DNA of 64,000 nt from Megaustenia siamemsis (Eukaryota > Mollusca > Gastropoda > Stylommatophora > Ariophantidae), in contig JAVIAB010000073.1 in NCBI GenBank assembly GCA_032433765.1, positions 55,417,565-55,481,564 of the forward strand, in the 5' to 3' direction. The position numbers were made by a program, and so were the translations under genes. Under the pieces are notes generated by a model. It was not told where the DNA came from. It worked only from the letters and a program-made list of their open reading frames with translations, and made no database searches. Of this stretch, positions 11,685 through 22,870 are shown one piece after another (position 1 is the first letter of the stretch; every line of letters begins with the position of its first letter).

Positions 11685-11912
11685 AGGTTCAGTTAGCTGA
11701 GTTGCAGTGTTCCTAAGCGTTCGACTTCTCGTGCCAAGGCGTAGTGCCATGGAGTACGGGTTCGATCCTGCTTCGGACCATATATTGTTCTTTGTTTTTT
11801 CTGTTGTTGTTTATTTGTCATTTTTTTCTGAGTGCTGTAGTACATACCTCTTCCTCCTATGATTCCCTGAAGGGAGTTTACCCTGGTAGTTTGACCTATT
11901 CTTTGGTTCTTT
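11685..11912 (+). mobile_element. SINE-D (copy 1), tRNA-like head
   Basis: Begins near 11690 with a type II tRNA-like module: A-box-like GTTAGCTGAGTTGCAG, a long variable region, then B box GGGTTCGATCCTG at about 11757. The 3' body (TTTCTGTTGTTG, TTTGTCATTTTTTTCTGAGTG, CCTCTTCCTC) is shared with a reverse-oriented copy at 50068-50275, which defines the family. It is not a functional tRNA gene, since the acceptor stem does not close properly and sequence continues into the SINE body. Confidence 0.7.
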
Positions 11913-12597
11913 TGTTATGGAAGGCCCCGGTATCACTGCAGACGAATTAAAATCCATAATTGTTTAACCGCCCGTGCCAGCGTAATCATCCGAATTAATA
12001 TCTCATCTCCCAAACAAAGAAAGGCAACTGTAGTCTCCATCGTAGCAGTCTCAGCACACGCCAAAAGACATAAGGCGAAACCGCGCAGAAAGTGAATACA
12101 GCCAACTGTTCCCTGTCATACGTTATCATCATTCATCGTCAGCAATTGGAATATCGAAACATGATCAAAACCGATGAGACACACAGCTCACGATGTGCAC
12201 AGAGCACTCAACTCAGTAGCTCCTGCAACAAGCCGGACCTGGAACATGAGGCAACTGCAACAAGGAACACCCTTCATACATAGCCTTCAATGATTCCTGC
12301 CGCCTATCCACCATACACCGGAAGTTCACGTCCTCCTGAAAACGATGATCGTCATATTTAAAAAAAAATGTTCCGCACGTGATGATGCCAGGCCATCGTC
12401 CTCGACTCCAAATCCGAACATACAAACACACAGCTAGTCATCAGATTATCCCCGTCGCACATCAAACAACAGACTAAGATTTGCGCATTGCCAGATATAC
12501 GATGAGACATTAGGTTTGACCTAATCTTGTCCAAACGCCGACGTTTTACCTCTAGATCACCGAGCTTACAGTAGTAAAAAAATAAAACTGACACATG
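11913..12597 (-). mobile_element. Retroposon R1 (copy 3, reverse orientation)
   Basis: The reverse complement of copy 2 with moderate divergence. The tail on the minus strand ends ...CCTTCCATAAC at 11915, directly against SINE-D. It extends further 5' than the other copies, to a tRNA-like GGTGATCTAGAGG string near 12565. Together with copy 2 it forms an inverted pair with about 1.15 kb between the two 3' tails. Confidence 0.7.
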
Positions 12598-12784
12598 TGT
12601 CTAGGCTACAGCCACTCGCTCACTGGTAATTCCTTGAGTTAGTAACGCTATCCCATCTTTCCAGTGCATGCAAGCTCAGGTTTGATGTATATTTCACAGC
12701 ATCTAATATGAAGACAAATTGGAATAAATAGACCCATAGGATGGACAATTTTTAGAAAATGAAAGCACCTTTTTGGACGTAAAT

Positions 12785-13325
12785 CATAGGTACAAAGTAA
12801 TGATTGTATCTTCTGCTTCTATTTCTCCCTCCTCGTTTGCCTTTCAGCGTCGAGGAGAGATATAATTTGCTGTCTATTGCTCTTCTGTTCGCTTCTGCTG
12901 CTGTTATGTTTCCCAGTATTTCTAATATTCCGTCAATCCATCTTTCTCGTGGTCGGCCCTTTGGTGTTGTGTTCTATTAACGTTTATTGAAGGCTCGTTA
13001 TGTTGTGATCTTTCTGCCTTTTCACGTGGTCAGACCTTTTTATCTGTTGTTTCTTTATATATTCTACGGCGGGGGTTATTGTTAGTTTTTTTTCTCAGTT
13101 CTTCATTTTTAATCTTATCTCTATGGTTGTTTCCTGTCATTAGTTTAACACATTTAAGCTCAGTAGAGGTTATTTTTCTTATTGTTGTTGCATATAAGGC
13201 TCAGGGCTGGCATTGATAGCACAACGTTGGAATAAAGATTGTACTATAGAGTGCCCGTTTTGGAGTTATCACCTTGTTGGATAATAGTGGTGATAGCTGC
13301 CCAATGATTGTATCAGCTAAAATAA
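12785..13325 (-). mobile_element. Non-LTR retrotransposon relic (same family as 880-1630)
   Basis: Minus-strand frames give, from high to low coordinate, IIGQLSPLLSNKVITPKRA, an IRKIT..ELK block, a RDKIKNEELRKKT block and then GRPRERWIDGILEILGNIT (about 12960-12900). This is the standard order for the C-terminus of this reverse-transcriptase type. Many stops; dead. Confidence 0.65.
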
Positions 13326-14214
13326 AATAGCAACAGATACAAACACTAATCTTAATTCATCTCGAATACTGATAGTAAAATCATAAACTGGAGCCAAAAG
13401 ATATATTGTGCTTTGTCGCGTGTTATGTTGTTGCTGAGAAAAGAGTATTACCACACATTACTAGGCTACCATATTTATAGTTGATGGAACTAGTGACATT
13501 TCTCTCGCTGCTTCTCAATATATATATATATTGTTATACTCGTTCTTTTATGCAGGGTTAATACTGTTTAAAAAATACAGTACAAGTATGGTTTGTTTTG
13601 CTTGCTGTTTTGCCTTCTTTTTAGCGAGACCCGATCTTTTCACCCTCAAACTATCTTCTAGGTTTTCTTGGACTGCTATTGTCATTTTAAAAACAGTTGG
13701 TATTGCATTCTACTTTCAAAAAAATATGTTATATTTAATTTTATCAAATTGCATGACAATAGCAAAGGATGATTCAATTTCATAAAACCGTATGATACTG
13801 GTGAGAAATTACCATAAAATGAAATAAAAAGATGTGATATTTGAATGTTTTTGTTATTGATAAATTGTGAATGATAATTACTTTATTTTTTTCTATTTAT
13901 ACATGTTTATGTAAAGATGTGTCATCAGACAAGGCACCTACTGGCATCGTGTTCCTGAGGCAACTTCACTAGTCCGGAATAACTTGCAACACTGGGTTCG
14001 ACTCGTGGTGACAGTAGGGTAAGAATACATACATCTCGTCGAGATTGAGAAATCAGTATAATATCATAGCGATGTGAGGAACATGTAACACAAATCAGAT
14101 ATTAAACTCTTTAATCGTACGTTATTGTGCGAACTTTTCCATAGGACGAAATCTGTAGAATAATTTCTTGTCAGTAATTGAGACCGACCATAAAATTCTA
14201 CGGTAGATCTTCCC
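13326..14214. other. Unassigned DNA
   Basis: An 84-codon open frame at 13531-13785 lacks any recognised domain. A string near 13985 (GGGTTCGACTCGTGG) resembles a tRNA B box, possibly a decayed SINE, but no second copy is present. Not called. Confidence 0.4.
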
Positions 14215-15405
14215 AGCCATTTGAGATGAACTGTGGTGTCAAATAAGGATGTGTGCTTGCTCTACACTTTTTTCGGAATATTTTTTCCTGCCTTTCTACA
14301 CAATGCGATTGAAACCGTCTCTGAAGACATATGTGTCCGTGCAAGATCGCATGGCTGCTTATTTCATCTAGCACGTCTGAGGTCACAATTTAAAACAACT
14401 GAGACCCTAATCAAGGAGCTTCTATTCGCTGATGATGCGGGACTGGTTGCTCTCGATGAATCCCTCCTGCAGTCAATCATTGACAATCTAGCTAGGTCAT
14501 GTGATTTATTGTCCCTGCACAAGACTGGTGTTTCAACAAGGTGTAGCCAGTCACACAACTATATCATTAAATAACATACCACTTGAACCTTTGAAAAAGC
14601 TCACCTATCTCGGTTCTATGGTCACAACATTTGTCTCCATTGCAGAAGAAGAAGTAAATTCTCGAATCGTAAAAGCAGCTTCCACATTTGGTGAACTTAC
14701 AGATAGAGCATATGCCAACACCAAATTAACAATCAGGACTAAGATTCAAATTTACCAAAGTTGTGAGCTTAGTACACTTCTATACGCCCCAGAAACTTAG
14801 ACTACCCATGTTGAGCAGGAGAAAAGGTTCAACAGCTTTCATGGGCGTTGCTTTCGGAAGATTAAGAACATCACATGGCAGGATAAGTAACCAACTCTGT
14901 CTTACAACGAACCAAATTCCTATTTATCATATCAACACTTAGGAGTCGTAGACTAATGGAAACAATCGTATTCCCAAGCAAATATTCTATGGTGAACTTA
15001 GGAATGGAAAGAGCCCAATGGACAGACCAGTGCTGAGATATAAAGATATTTGCAGGATTTCCTTGAGGGAATTCTCTATCTGTTAAAGAAATTGGGAAAA
15101 TCTGACTACAGATCGTAGCACATGGAAAGCAAAAATAAAAAAAATGGTACATCAACTTTCGAGGCAGTGTTCATATCAAATTCAGAAGACAAAAGGAGCA
15201 GGAGAAAGGAGACGAGGCCAGGCACCACGAATACATCGTGTTCATTCTGCGGATCGATCTGTCTGTCCAATATTGAGAGATTCAACCACGAGAGTAGCTG
15301 TTCAGCAAAGTAGTATCCAGCATAAGACACTACTATTTTTACCAAACAGCTGACCTATCATATTTGTTGATACCAACCGTCTGTCAAGACGCCATAGGCC
15401 ATACT
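14215..15405 (+). mobile_element. Non-LTR retrotransposon 3' half (family D, copy 2) with RT catalytic motif and zinc-finger-like C-terminus
   Basis: The frame at 14233-14574 carries ELLFADDAGLVALDE (about 14418-14462), in which FADD is the position of the reverse-transcriptase catalytic YADD-type motif. A frameshift leads to LKKLTYLGSMVT (14598-14640) and a region equivalent to the YLGS domain, then an in-frame stop at 14800. Later frames give FYGELRNGKRPNGRPVLRYKD-like text (14985-15045), and 15236-15305 encodes CSFCGSICLSNIERFNHESSC, a C-x2-C...H-x4-C zinc-finger-like end typical of this LINE type. The 3' UTR matches 5862 onward. Multiple stops and frameshifts; inactive. Confidence 0.8.
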
Positions 15406-15556
15406 ATTATTTTTACTATTTTTATTATATATATATATGTATATAAATATGGACCAGACTAGATTAGGAATGATAGACAGTCAGAAGATACAGACTGATG
15501 CCTATCGCGATGATAGGGACTACAGCAGACATTTTTTTTATATTCGATGACATGTC

Positions 15557-15655
15557 AATTCGGTTGATTCAACTGGCACGGGCGGTTGAGCAGTTATGGA
15601 CTTTCATTCGTTTGCAGTGATCAGGAGCCTAAGAATAACTATAACTATAACCTAG
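15557..15655 (+). mobile_element. Retroposon R1 (copy 4, 3' end only)
   Basis: Starts TCGGTTGATTCAACTGGCAC and ends with AACTATAACTATAACC, a drifted form of the CATAAC tail. It is about 100 bp, 5'-truncated to nearly the same point as copy 1. Confidence 0.75.
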
Positions 15656-15802
15656 CGTGAAGAAAATAAGCATATAGACTGAACCATTTACTGAAGTTTG
15701 TTGTTATTGCCGTTTAAAAATATAACACACTTTAGTAACGGCGAGTAACGGTTTAGTAATATGTGACGGATTTGAAAACAAATATAGTAATATATATATA
15801 TA

Positions 15803-16056
15803 GGGAGCCGCGATAGCTCAGTGGTTAGTGAACCGGACTACAAAGGACAAGAGGTAGGGTTCGATCCCAACCGACGGCGTCCGGGTTCAACCAGCCTTAA
15901 ATGGGTACCGGATTTTTCTGGGAATGTAAAGCGGCACGGGCGTAATACCGACCACATTACCAAAAAATCATGTGCCGAAAGTCTGTAAAATTGATGGTCA
16001 CAAACACCATATTCCCTATACGCCACTTAGCGTGACGGGGGCTCTTTACTTTTTGT
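15803..16056 (+). mobile_element. SINE-A (copy 2)
   Basis: Full-length member: GGGAGCCGCGATAGCTCAG head with A box TAGCTCAGTGG, B box GGTTCGATCCC near 15858, core AAATGGGTACCGG at about 15899, and 3' end CACTTAGCGTGACGGGGG plus a T-rich tail. Preceded by a TA tract. No clear target duplication. Confidence 0.9.
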
Positions 16057-17010
16057 AATTCAGAAAATGGAATTTTTAATGAAGAAAAATTTAGAAAATA
16101 ATGCAGATCAGATCATTTTAACAAATCAAAATAAAGTTTGTAATTACGTGTTTACTTCACTAAAAACGAATCAAATAATGTCGGATAATTGTAAAATAAT
16201 ATAGCTCTCGGTACATTTGGATATATACTCGGCGTTACTGCTAACAATGATCTAACATTTATACAAACAAGTCTTATTATATAACGTTCAAATCACAAGA
16301 GTGCACAGATAGTAAAATGTCTGTATATATATATATATATATATATAGTATTTTGAAAGTGCTAAATACTGAGCTAATGGACGAGGTGAGCTTTCTCTGA
16401 GAGACAAGAAGTACAATTTGCATTAATATACATCAGCAACAATAAATGGGAAAACACAACATACAGCTTCTTTCTTTGAGAAAGATATATCTCGGAATCA
16501 ACTTCAAAGTTTAGAACATTTAATCCTTTTTTAAAACAATTTCCAAACCTGAAATATAAATGAAATACATGGAAATGTGTCGAGGCTATACTAAACATAA
16601 AAAAAGGAACAAAACACAAATTTTCTGTTTGCAAAATGTGATGGGTCGATATGTATTTGTTATTTACACAATTTTTGGAGTTAAGAAATATTTGTGGAAG
16701 ATACAAGAGTACACAGAATAGTAAGACCAATTTCTCGACATACCAAAACATCGTAATACGCGGGTCAGAAACTGCAATCACAATGTTGTTATATCAATAT
16801 CCGCAGTTGCCTTTTTTTAAATAATAAAGTGACATTTTAGTAGCTATTCTATGAAATTTACAACATTCAAGGGTGTAGATGTTCTGATTGTGTATAATGC
16901 GGCTTATTTTTAACATGTATACTTGATGGGAGTGGTACGAGTTTGTAACACCAAACAGTAATGTTAACTACATTCTAACTTAACTCATGTTTGCGATAGT
17001 GGGTGTTTTA
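16057..17010. other. Unassigned AT-rich DNA
   Basis: Contains a (TA)n tract at about 16325-16347. A 135-codon minus-strand frame at 16374-16781 is open but has no domain I recognise, and its composition follows the AT-rich background. Not called as a gene. Confidence 0.4.
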
Positions 17011-17014
17011 ATTA

Positions 17015-17205
17015 TCTATTTGGTGATCTTTAGCTCAGACGTCAGCCTCTGGACAAAAGGCTCACGGGTTAGAATCATACCCCAGGCGGAGTGAATTTTT
17101 CACTTCGAATCCGGGGTTTATTTGTGGCTTTACCCTACCCTGGTCTCTAAGTAGTGAGATCCGATGCTTAGCCCTCTCAGATAATGGCAAAACACAGGGT
17201 ATATC
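17015..17205 (+). mobile_element. SINE-C (copy 1), degenerate tRNA-like head
   Basis: GGTGATCTTTAGCTCAGACG (A-box-like) is followed 40 bp later by a degenerate B box GGGTTAGAATC, then a body with CCCTCTCAGATAATGGCAAA. The body matches the copy at 23825-24110 (CCTCTCGTATAATGGTAGCAA in the same position). Ends against the mariner relic. Confidence 0.55.
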
Positions 17206-17210
17206 TTCTT

Positions 17211-18570
17211 CTAAGTGCATTCAGAAAGTAATGAACCATATCGGTTTTCTCAGGAATCTATAATTCATAAAGTATTAAATTTTTACACAGTACATATGGA
17301 TATGTCATGTAAACATCGGTATAATTCAACATAATCCCCATCCACTTGTACAGCTTTACGCCAGCGCGGCTTATGTGCATGTATTCCTAGCCGGCACCAG
17401 TCTTCATCTTGACTGTGTAGCCATCTCATCACTGCATGAATTACCCTTCATCATCTTCAACTTTGTTTCACGGAGGTCATCTTTAAGTGTACCAAAGAAA
17501 TGGAAATCAGGGGGTGCCAAATCATGGCTGTAAGGTGGATGGGGGAATACAGTCCAACCCAATCTAGTGATTGCTTCCCGTGTTGCCAGGCTTGTGTGAG
17601 GGCGTGCATTATCGTGAAGGAGAAGCAGGTCTGCTGGATTGTTGTGCGGCCGAACTCTGAGACGACGTTGATTGAATTTTTTTTTTTCAATGTCTTAATG
17701 TAAGCTTGCGAATTGATTGTCTCTCCTCTTGTCATAACACCCACACGAGTCACACCTTCAAAGTCCCAATTGATAGTAATTGTGGCCTTACCAGATGAAG
17801 GAGATGTCTTGAATTTCTTTCCTCGTAGTGAGTGCGGATGATGCCACACTATTGAGTGTCTTTTTGTCTCAGGTTCAAAGGCAATTATAAACACTCCCAG
17901 ATTCTCTAAGGTTTGTGCAAGATGGGTTCCATGAAATCTGACAAATGATCACCGATTACAAAGAAAAGCAATTTCTTCTAAACGGTTTCAAAATGATGTG
18001 CACAGGTTTTGTCACCTGTAACAATCTTAGCCTAAAAGTTCATCAACATTGAAATCCTCCAACAGTTTAGAAGAAATTGCTGTTCTTGGTAATCGGTGCT
18101 CATTTGTGAGATTTCATGGAACCCATCTTGCACAAACCTTAGAGAGTACAGAAGTTTTTATAATTGCATTTGCACTACCAATGTTGACTGACAACTTTAA
18201 GCCAGTTGTTGAGTAGTGTGGCGCTTATTAACAAGAATGCCATCAGCGCATTTAAACATCTAAGCACTGGTGGCTGTGGCAGGTCATCCACAGCGCGGCC
18301 GATCAAGAAGTTCCGTATCTCCGCTTTCCGACTCCTTTATTCTCTGAATCCAGCGACTTAATGTGCTTCTGTCGACTGCATAACTTCCATACACATCACA
18401 TAGGCGCTTGTGAATGTTCACAACAGTTTCTCCTCTAAAACGAGAAATTCTATCACAATTCGCCGCTTATAACGCAAGTTGCTAACATGCTCCAATTCAA
18501 CAGTTTAGTGCAGTAGTATTATTTGGCCGATTGCAGTGCAATTTGGTGAACACTATCAATACATATCATA
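17211..18570 (-). mobile_element. Mariner-type transposase relic
   Basis: On the minus strand the frame at 17457-17894 contains FEPETKRHSIVWHHPHS, GKATITINWDFEGV and MTRGETINSQAYI, the standard mid-portion of a mariner transposase (catalytic DDD region). A frameshift near 17640 moves the HDNARPH-like segment to another frame (the complement of 17600-17640). Upstream frames (18480-18230) give a helix-turn-helix-like N-terminus with SRWIQRIKESE-like text. The low-coordinate end begins GTGCATTCAGAAAGTAATGA at about 17217, a plausible terminus; no matching inverted terminus was found at the other end. It is interrupted by an inverted duplicate (17904-18144) and many stops, so it is inactive. Confidence 0.85.
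17904..18144. repeat. 80-bp inverted repeat inside the mariner relic
   Basis: Arms 17904-17983 and 18065-18144 are reverse complements at roughly 90% identity (for example TGCAAGATGGGTTCCATGAA versus its complement), with an 81-bp loop. Both arms encode the same transposase segment, one in each direction, so a piece of the gene was copied back in inverted orientation. Confidence 0.85.
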
Positions 18571-18689
18571 TTTAAAGTGTAGAAAATTGCATCTTCCATG
18601 TTTATTACTCGCTGAGAATGCCGATGGGGTGCATTACCTTTTGAAAGCCCATCTCGCACATCCTATGCACGTTATATAATCCTTGGCAG

Positions 18690-18860
18690 TTGGAATCTGA
18701 AAGAAAAGATCTGAAATGGCTGTTCCCCCCAAAAAATGATAAGAAAAAATCTGCTCAAAACGTCAAAACTCTACATGATAAAAAAAAAACCCAGAGTAAT
18801 TCTGAAGTGGAATATCTGCCTATACGGCGAGAGACACGTGAGTACACGGCTACCGGTGTG
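18690..18860 (+). repeat. Unknown dispersed repeat with a coding-like frame (copy 2)
   Basis: Partner of 11300-11475: SAQNVKTLHDKKK then a frameshifted GERHVS-like segment. The DNA match includes ATCTGCCT.TA.GGCGAGAG. Sequence further upstream is not obviously shared. Confidence 0.5.
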
Positions 18861-18924
18861 AACAATAACACAACAGTGATATGACGTTAACTGCAGTTTC
18901 TCGGGACATCGCTAGAGCATATCC

Positions 18925-19310
18925 ATCTATCATCATCAAGTGCCATACCTGCTGGAGTAGGTGATCATGTCTCACCACAACTTTTGATCTCGACAGTTAT
19001 TTATCATTTCTGTTGTTGACCTTAATCCAAGCCATGCCCTTAAGCTGTATGGTATCTTTTCTCTTTGCTTCCCTCTATCTCTTTCTACTTCAATTTTCAC
19101 AGTAGTTACAATATATTCCAGCTGCTCTCATTACATGACCCAAAAAATCATGATTGTTTCTTCCTAATATTGGAAATTAGCTCTCGTTTTGCTTTGGCCT
19201 CTTTCAGAACGCTTTAATCACTATTCTTAGCTGTCCATGGTATTCTCAATATTCTTCTGTAAAACCACATTTCTACAGCTTCTAGTGATTTTCTCAGTGA
19301 TATCCATCTA
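18925..19310 (-). mobile_element. Non-LTR retrotransposon 3' end (family A, copy 2)
   Basis: Minus strand: same C-terminus as copy 1 (AWLRSTTEMINNCRDQKLW-like text, complement of 18980-19040) followed by a 3' ATGAT-type tail (ATCATCATC at 18931-18941 on the plus strand). 5'-truncated near 19305, with scattered stops. Confidence 0.75.
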
Positions 19311-19911
19311 TAGACTTGCAACAAGCCCTCGACTGCACTAAATAAAACCAGAAAATCCTCTAATTATCGTGACGTTATCAAATATAGGAGCTGAAGACGG
19401 CTGACGTCACACAACCCAGAACCACGCCTGCTCGGAAAGCTCAAAACGACACACTAGATCGATTGTTTTACGGGAGTTTTCTGTCAGCCCGTAGACCTTT
19501 TGTAAATCTATAGAATGTTATGACTAGAGACATAAAGCTGGTGTTAGTAAACAAATATAGAAAAGAAAAAACAACAACGATTAATGCCTATATGAATGGA
19601 CATTTTACAGATTAATTAAGATATTCTTTTTACACCACAAAATGTAAAAGGGAAAAAAGCATCAGTTTCATCTAACCACCTTGAATTGTCATTGAAAAAT
19701 AATATACATTTAACATTACCATATATCGATAGGCATTTTCGAATTTCTAGCATATGGAGGAGGTTGAAGAATAATAGCCACATGTTCAGTGAAATCGCAA
19801 AATGGCGTTTGGATCAGATTTTTTATTTCAACCCCGATTGATAATAATTATTAACCCCGATTGATAATAATGATTAACCCCAATTGATAATAATGACAAA
19901 ACGTTTTCCTT
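19311..19911. other. Unassigned DNA with a small triplicate repeat
   Basis: At about 19834-19898 a 24-bp unit (AACCCCGATTGATAATAATG) occurs three times. Nothing else recognised. Confidence 0.6.
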
Positions 19912-20177
19912 CATCATCATCATCATGTGCCATACGGTTGGCGGAGGTGATCATGTCCTTCCACAATCTTCTGTCTACAGCGTATCGTATCAGTTCTGTT
20001 GTTGATTGTTTTCCATGCCATGACACCAAGCTATCCAGTATTTTCTGTCTTTGTCGTCCGCGATCTCTTTTTCCTTTTATTTTGGCAGTTGTAACCAAGT
20101 ATTCTAACTTTCCTCTTCTCATGATGTGCCCAAAAAGTGTTGATTGTTTCTTTCTGATGTTTTTAGGAGTTCCCTTT
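19912..20177 (-). mobile_element. Non-LTR retrotransposon 3' end (family C, copy 1)
   Basis: The minus-strand frame at 19874-20185 is open and encodes MRRGKLEYLVTTAKIKGKRD (about 20130-20070), DSLVSWHGKQSTTELIR and LWKDMITSANRMAHD, ending in a (GAT)n tail at 19910-19925. It is 5'-truncated exactly where the 30-bp minisatellite starts. Compare family C at 34770-36717 and 45320-45757. Confidence 0.85.
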
Positions 20178-20815
20178 TCCTTCAACCTACATTAACTATA
20201 ACCCTTTTCCTTCAACCTACATTAACTATAACCCTTTTCCTTCAACCTACATTAACTATAACCCTTTTCCTTCAACCTACATTAACTATAACCATTTTCC
20301 TTCAACCTACATTAACTATAACCATTTTCCTTCAACCTACATTAACTATAACCATTTTCCTTCAACCTACATTAACTATAACCATTTTCCTTCAACCTAC
20401 ATTAACTATAACCATTTTCCTTCAACCTACATTAACTATAACCCTTTTCCTTCAACCTACATTAACTATAACCATTTTCCTTCAACCTACATTAACTATA
20501 ACCATTTTCCTTCAACCTACATTAACTATAACCATTTTCCTTCAACCTACATTAACTATAACCCTTTTCCTTCAACCTACATTAACTATAACCATTTTCC
20601 TTCAACCTACATTAACTATAACCCTTTTCCTTCAACCTACATTAACTATAACCCTTTTCCTTCAACCTACATTAACTATAACCATTTTCCTTCAACCTAC
20701 ATTAACTATAACCATTTTCCTTCAACCTACATTAACTATAACCATTTTCCTTCAACCTACATTAACTATAACCATTTTCCTTCAACCTACATTAACTATA
20801 ACCCTTTTCCTTCAC
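20178..20815. repeat. Minisatellite, 30-bp unit x ~21
   Basis: Unit TTCCTTCAACCTACATTAACTATAACCnTT, with only one common variant position (C or A before TTTTCC). Very homogeneous. Because 30 is a multiple of three, it gives a 239-codon open frame with a FLQPTLTIT period, which is not evidence of a protein. Confidence 0.97.
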
Positions 20816-21309
20816 CATATTTCGGAGAACGACTTGTGTTTATCTACACGATCTCATTACTAGAATGAACAAATGAAAGTCAACTAAAGCATCTCTGAGA
20901 AGCAACTGTGTATCGCATACATATGTGCTAATCTTTTTGTTAAATGTACCCTTGTTTTACGTTACACACATTATTTCGAAACTACAACTGATTTTTGCGT
21001 AAGTAATTGAAATACGATAAAATGTGTATCTTCATTAAAATATCTCTCAGACTTCTAACTGCTAACTCATTGCCCATTGCTGGTGTCCCTGAACAAAACT
21101 CCGCTGTTTAAAAGTGGTCAGGAAATAGATTGGAGCGGGAAAAGAACAATCCGCGACTGCAATTTCCGATTGTTCTATATTATAGTAAAGGGTTCATTAT
21201 AAAGCAGTGCCCTGCGAGGCTGTCTGTTAAAACCATCGCTGAAAGTGTTGAACGTATCATAGAAGACTTGGACCAGGATCAGCTCTTCTTTTCAACACTC
21301 ACCTATAGC
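20816..21309. other. Unassigned DNA
   Basis: No gene or repeat recognised between two minisatellites. Confidence 0.5.
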
Positions 21310-22165
21310 CTTGTCTATAGTGGGCTGTGACGATGTCCCTAGCTAAATCTATAGTTAGCTGTTATGATGTCAATAACCATATCTGTTGTTGGCTGTGAGG
21401 GTGCATGTAACCACCGTTGGTAGTGGCGATGCACTTAGCCATATTTTTAGTGGGCTGTAATGGTGCCATTTATGTATCTGTAGTTGGCTGTGACGGCGCT
21501 CTTCCATATTTATAGTTCGCTGTGACGGTGCCCTTCCATATCTATAGTCAACTGTGACGGTGACTCCATATCTATAGTTGGCTGTGACGGTGTATATCCA
21601 CATATATAATTGGCTGTGACGGTGCATATCCATATATGTAGTTGGCTGTGACGGTGCATATCCATATATATATATATATAGTTGGTTGTGACGGTGCATA
21701 TCCATATATATATATATATATATAATTGGCTGTGACGGTGCATATCCATATATATATAATTGGCTGTGACGGTGCATATCCATATATATAGTTGACTGTG
21801 ACGGTGCATATCCATATATATTGTTGGCTGTGACGATGCATATCCATATATATAGTTGGCTGTGACGGTGCATATCCTTATATATAGTTGCCTGTGACGA
21901 TGTCCGTCCACATCTATAGTTGGCTGTAGCGGTGCCCGTCCATATCTATATTTGGCTGCGACGATGCATATCCATATCCTTAGTTGGATGTGACGGTGCC
22001 CATCCATACCTATAGTTGGCTGTGACGATGCATATCCATATCTATATTTGGCTGTAACGGAGACCGTCCATATCTATAGTTGGCTGTGACGGTGCATATC
22101 CATATCTATAGTTCACTGTGACGGTGCCAATCCAACGTTATTGTTGGCTGTGACGGTGCCCCTAG
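21310..22165. repeat. Minisatellite, ~32-45 bp degenerate unit (GTTGGCTGTGACGGTGC)
   Basis: About 24 imperfect copies of a unit containing TATAGTTGGCTGTGACGGTG plus CATATCCATATATATA. Unit length varies because an internal TA stretch expands and contracts (for example 21666-21724). Minus-strand reading frames are spurious. Confidence 0.93.
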
Positions 22166-22334
22166 TAACAAATTAACCAGTCTGGCGAATCTTAGATCTA
22201 GAGGCACTCAAAAATGCAATCCTGGAGACCAATGTGACCGAATTGTGTAAATATTGTGTAGCTTGAACTGAAATAGAACACATTTTTACTACTTACGTAC
22301 TTTATACTACACCCACAACGTCATGGGTGGATTA

Positions 22335-22870
22335 TGAACTATGTCCACTTATCGTCAATTGGGTGGATGAAGAAATCTGTCCACTTAGCGTCAATTGGGT
22401 GGATGAAGAAGTCTGTCCACTTAACGTCAATTATGTATAGTTAGATGATGACGTCTGCCCACTTAACGTCAAGTATATATAGTTAGATGATGAAGTCTGC
22501 CCACTTAACGTCAAGTATATATAGTTAGATGATGAAGTCTGTCCACTTAACATCAATTATGTATATTTAGATGATGAAGTCTGTCCACTTAACGTCAATT
22601 ATGTATATTTAGATGATGAAGTCTGCCCACTTAACGTCAAGTATATATAGTTAGATGATGAAGTCTGCTGACTAAACGTCAAGTATATATAGTTAGATGA
22701 TGAAGTCTGTCCACTTAACGTCAATTATGTATAGTTAGATGATGAAGTCCGTCCACTTAACGTCAATTATGTATAGTTAGATGATGAAGTCTGTCCACTT
22801 AACGTCAATTATGTATAGTTAGATGATGAAGTCTGTCCACTTAACGTTAATTTATGGGTGGATGAAGAAG
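22335..22870. repeat. Minisatellite, 42-bp unit x ~13
   Basis: Unit CCACTTAACGTCAATTATGT + ATAGTTAGATGATGAAGTCTGT. The first two or three copies (22345-22420) are a diverged variant with GGGTGGATGAAGAA in the second half, and the last copy returns to that variant. Confidence 0.95.

Noticed and set aside
16374..16781. A 135-codon minus-strand frame as a gene
   Set aside because: AT-rich background composition, no domain, no upstream or downstream support.
17457..17894. An active or domesticated transposase gene
   Set aside because: The frame covers only part of the mariner protein, with a frameshift before the downstream catalytic region and an inverted duplicate upstream.
20144..20863. A 239-codon frame with a ten-residue repeat
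   Set aside because: The 30-bp minisatellite plus flanking LINE sequence; no start context and no family.
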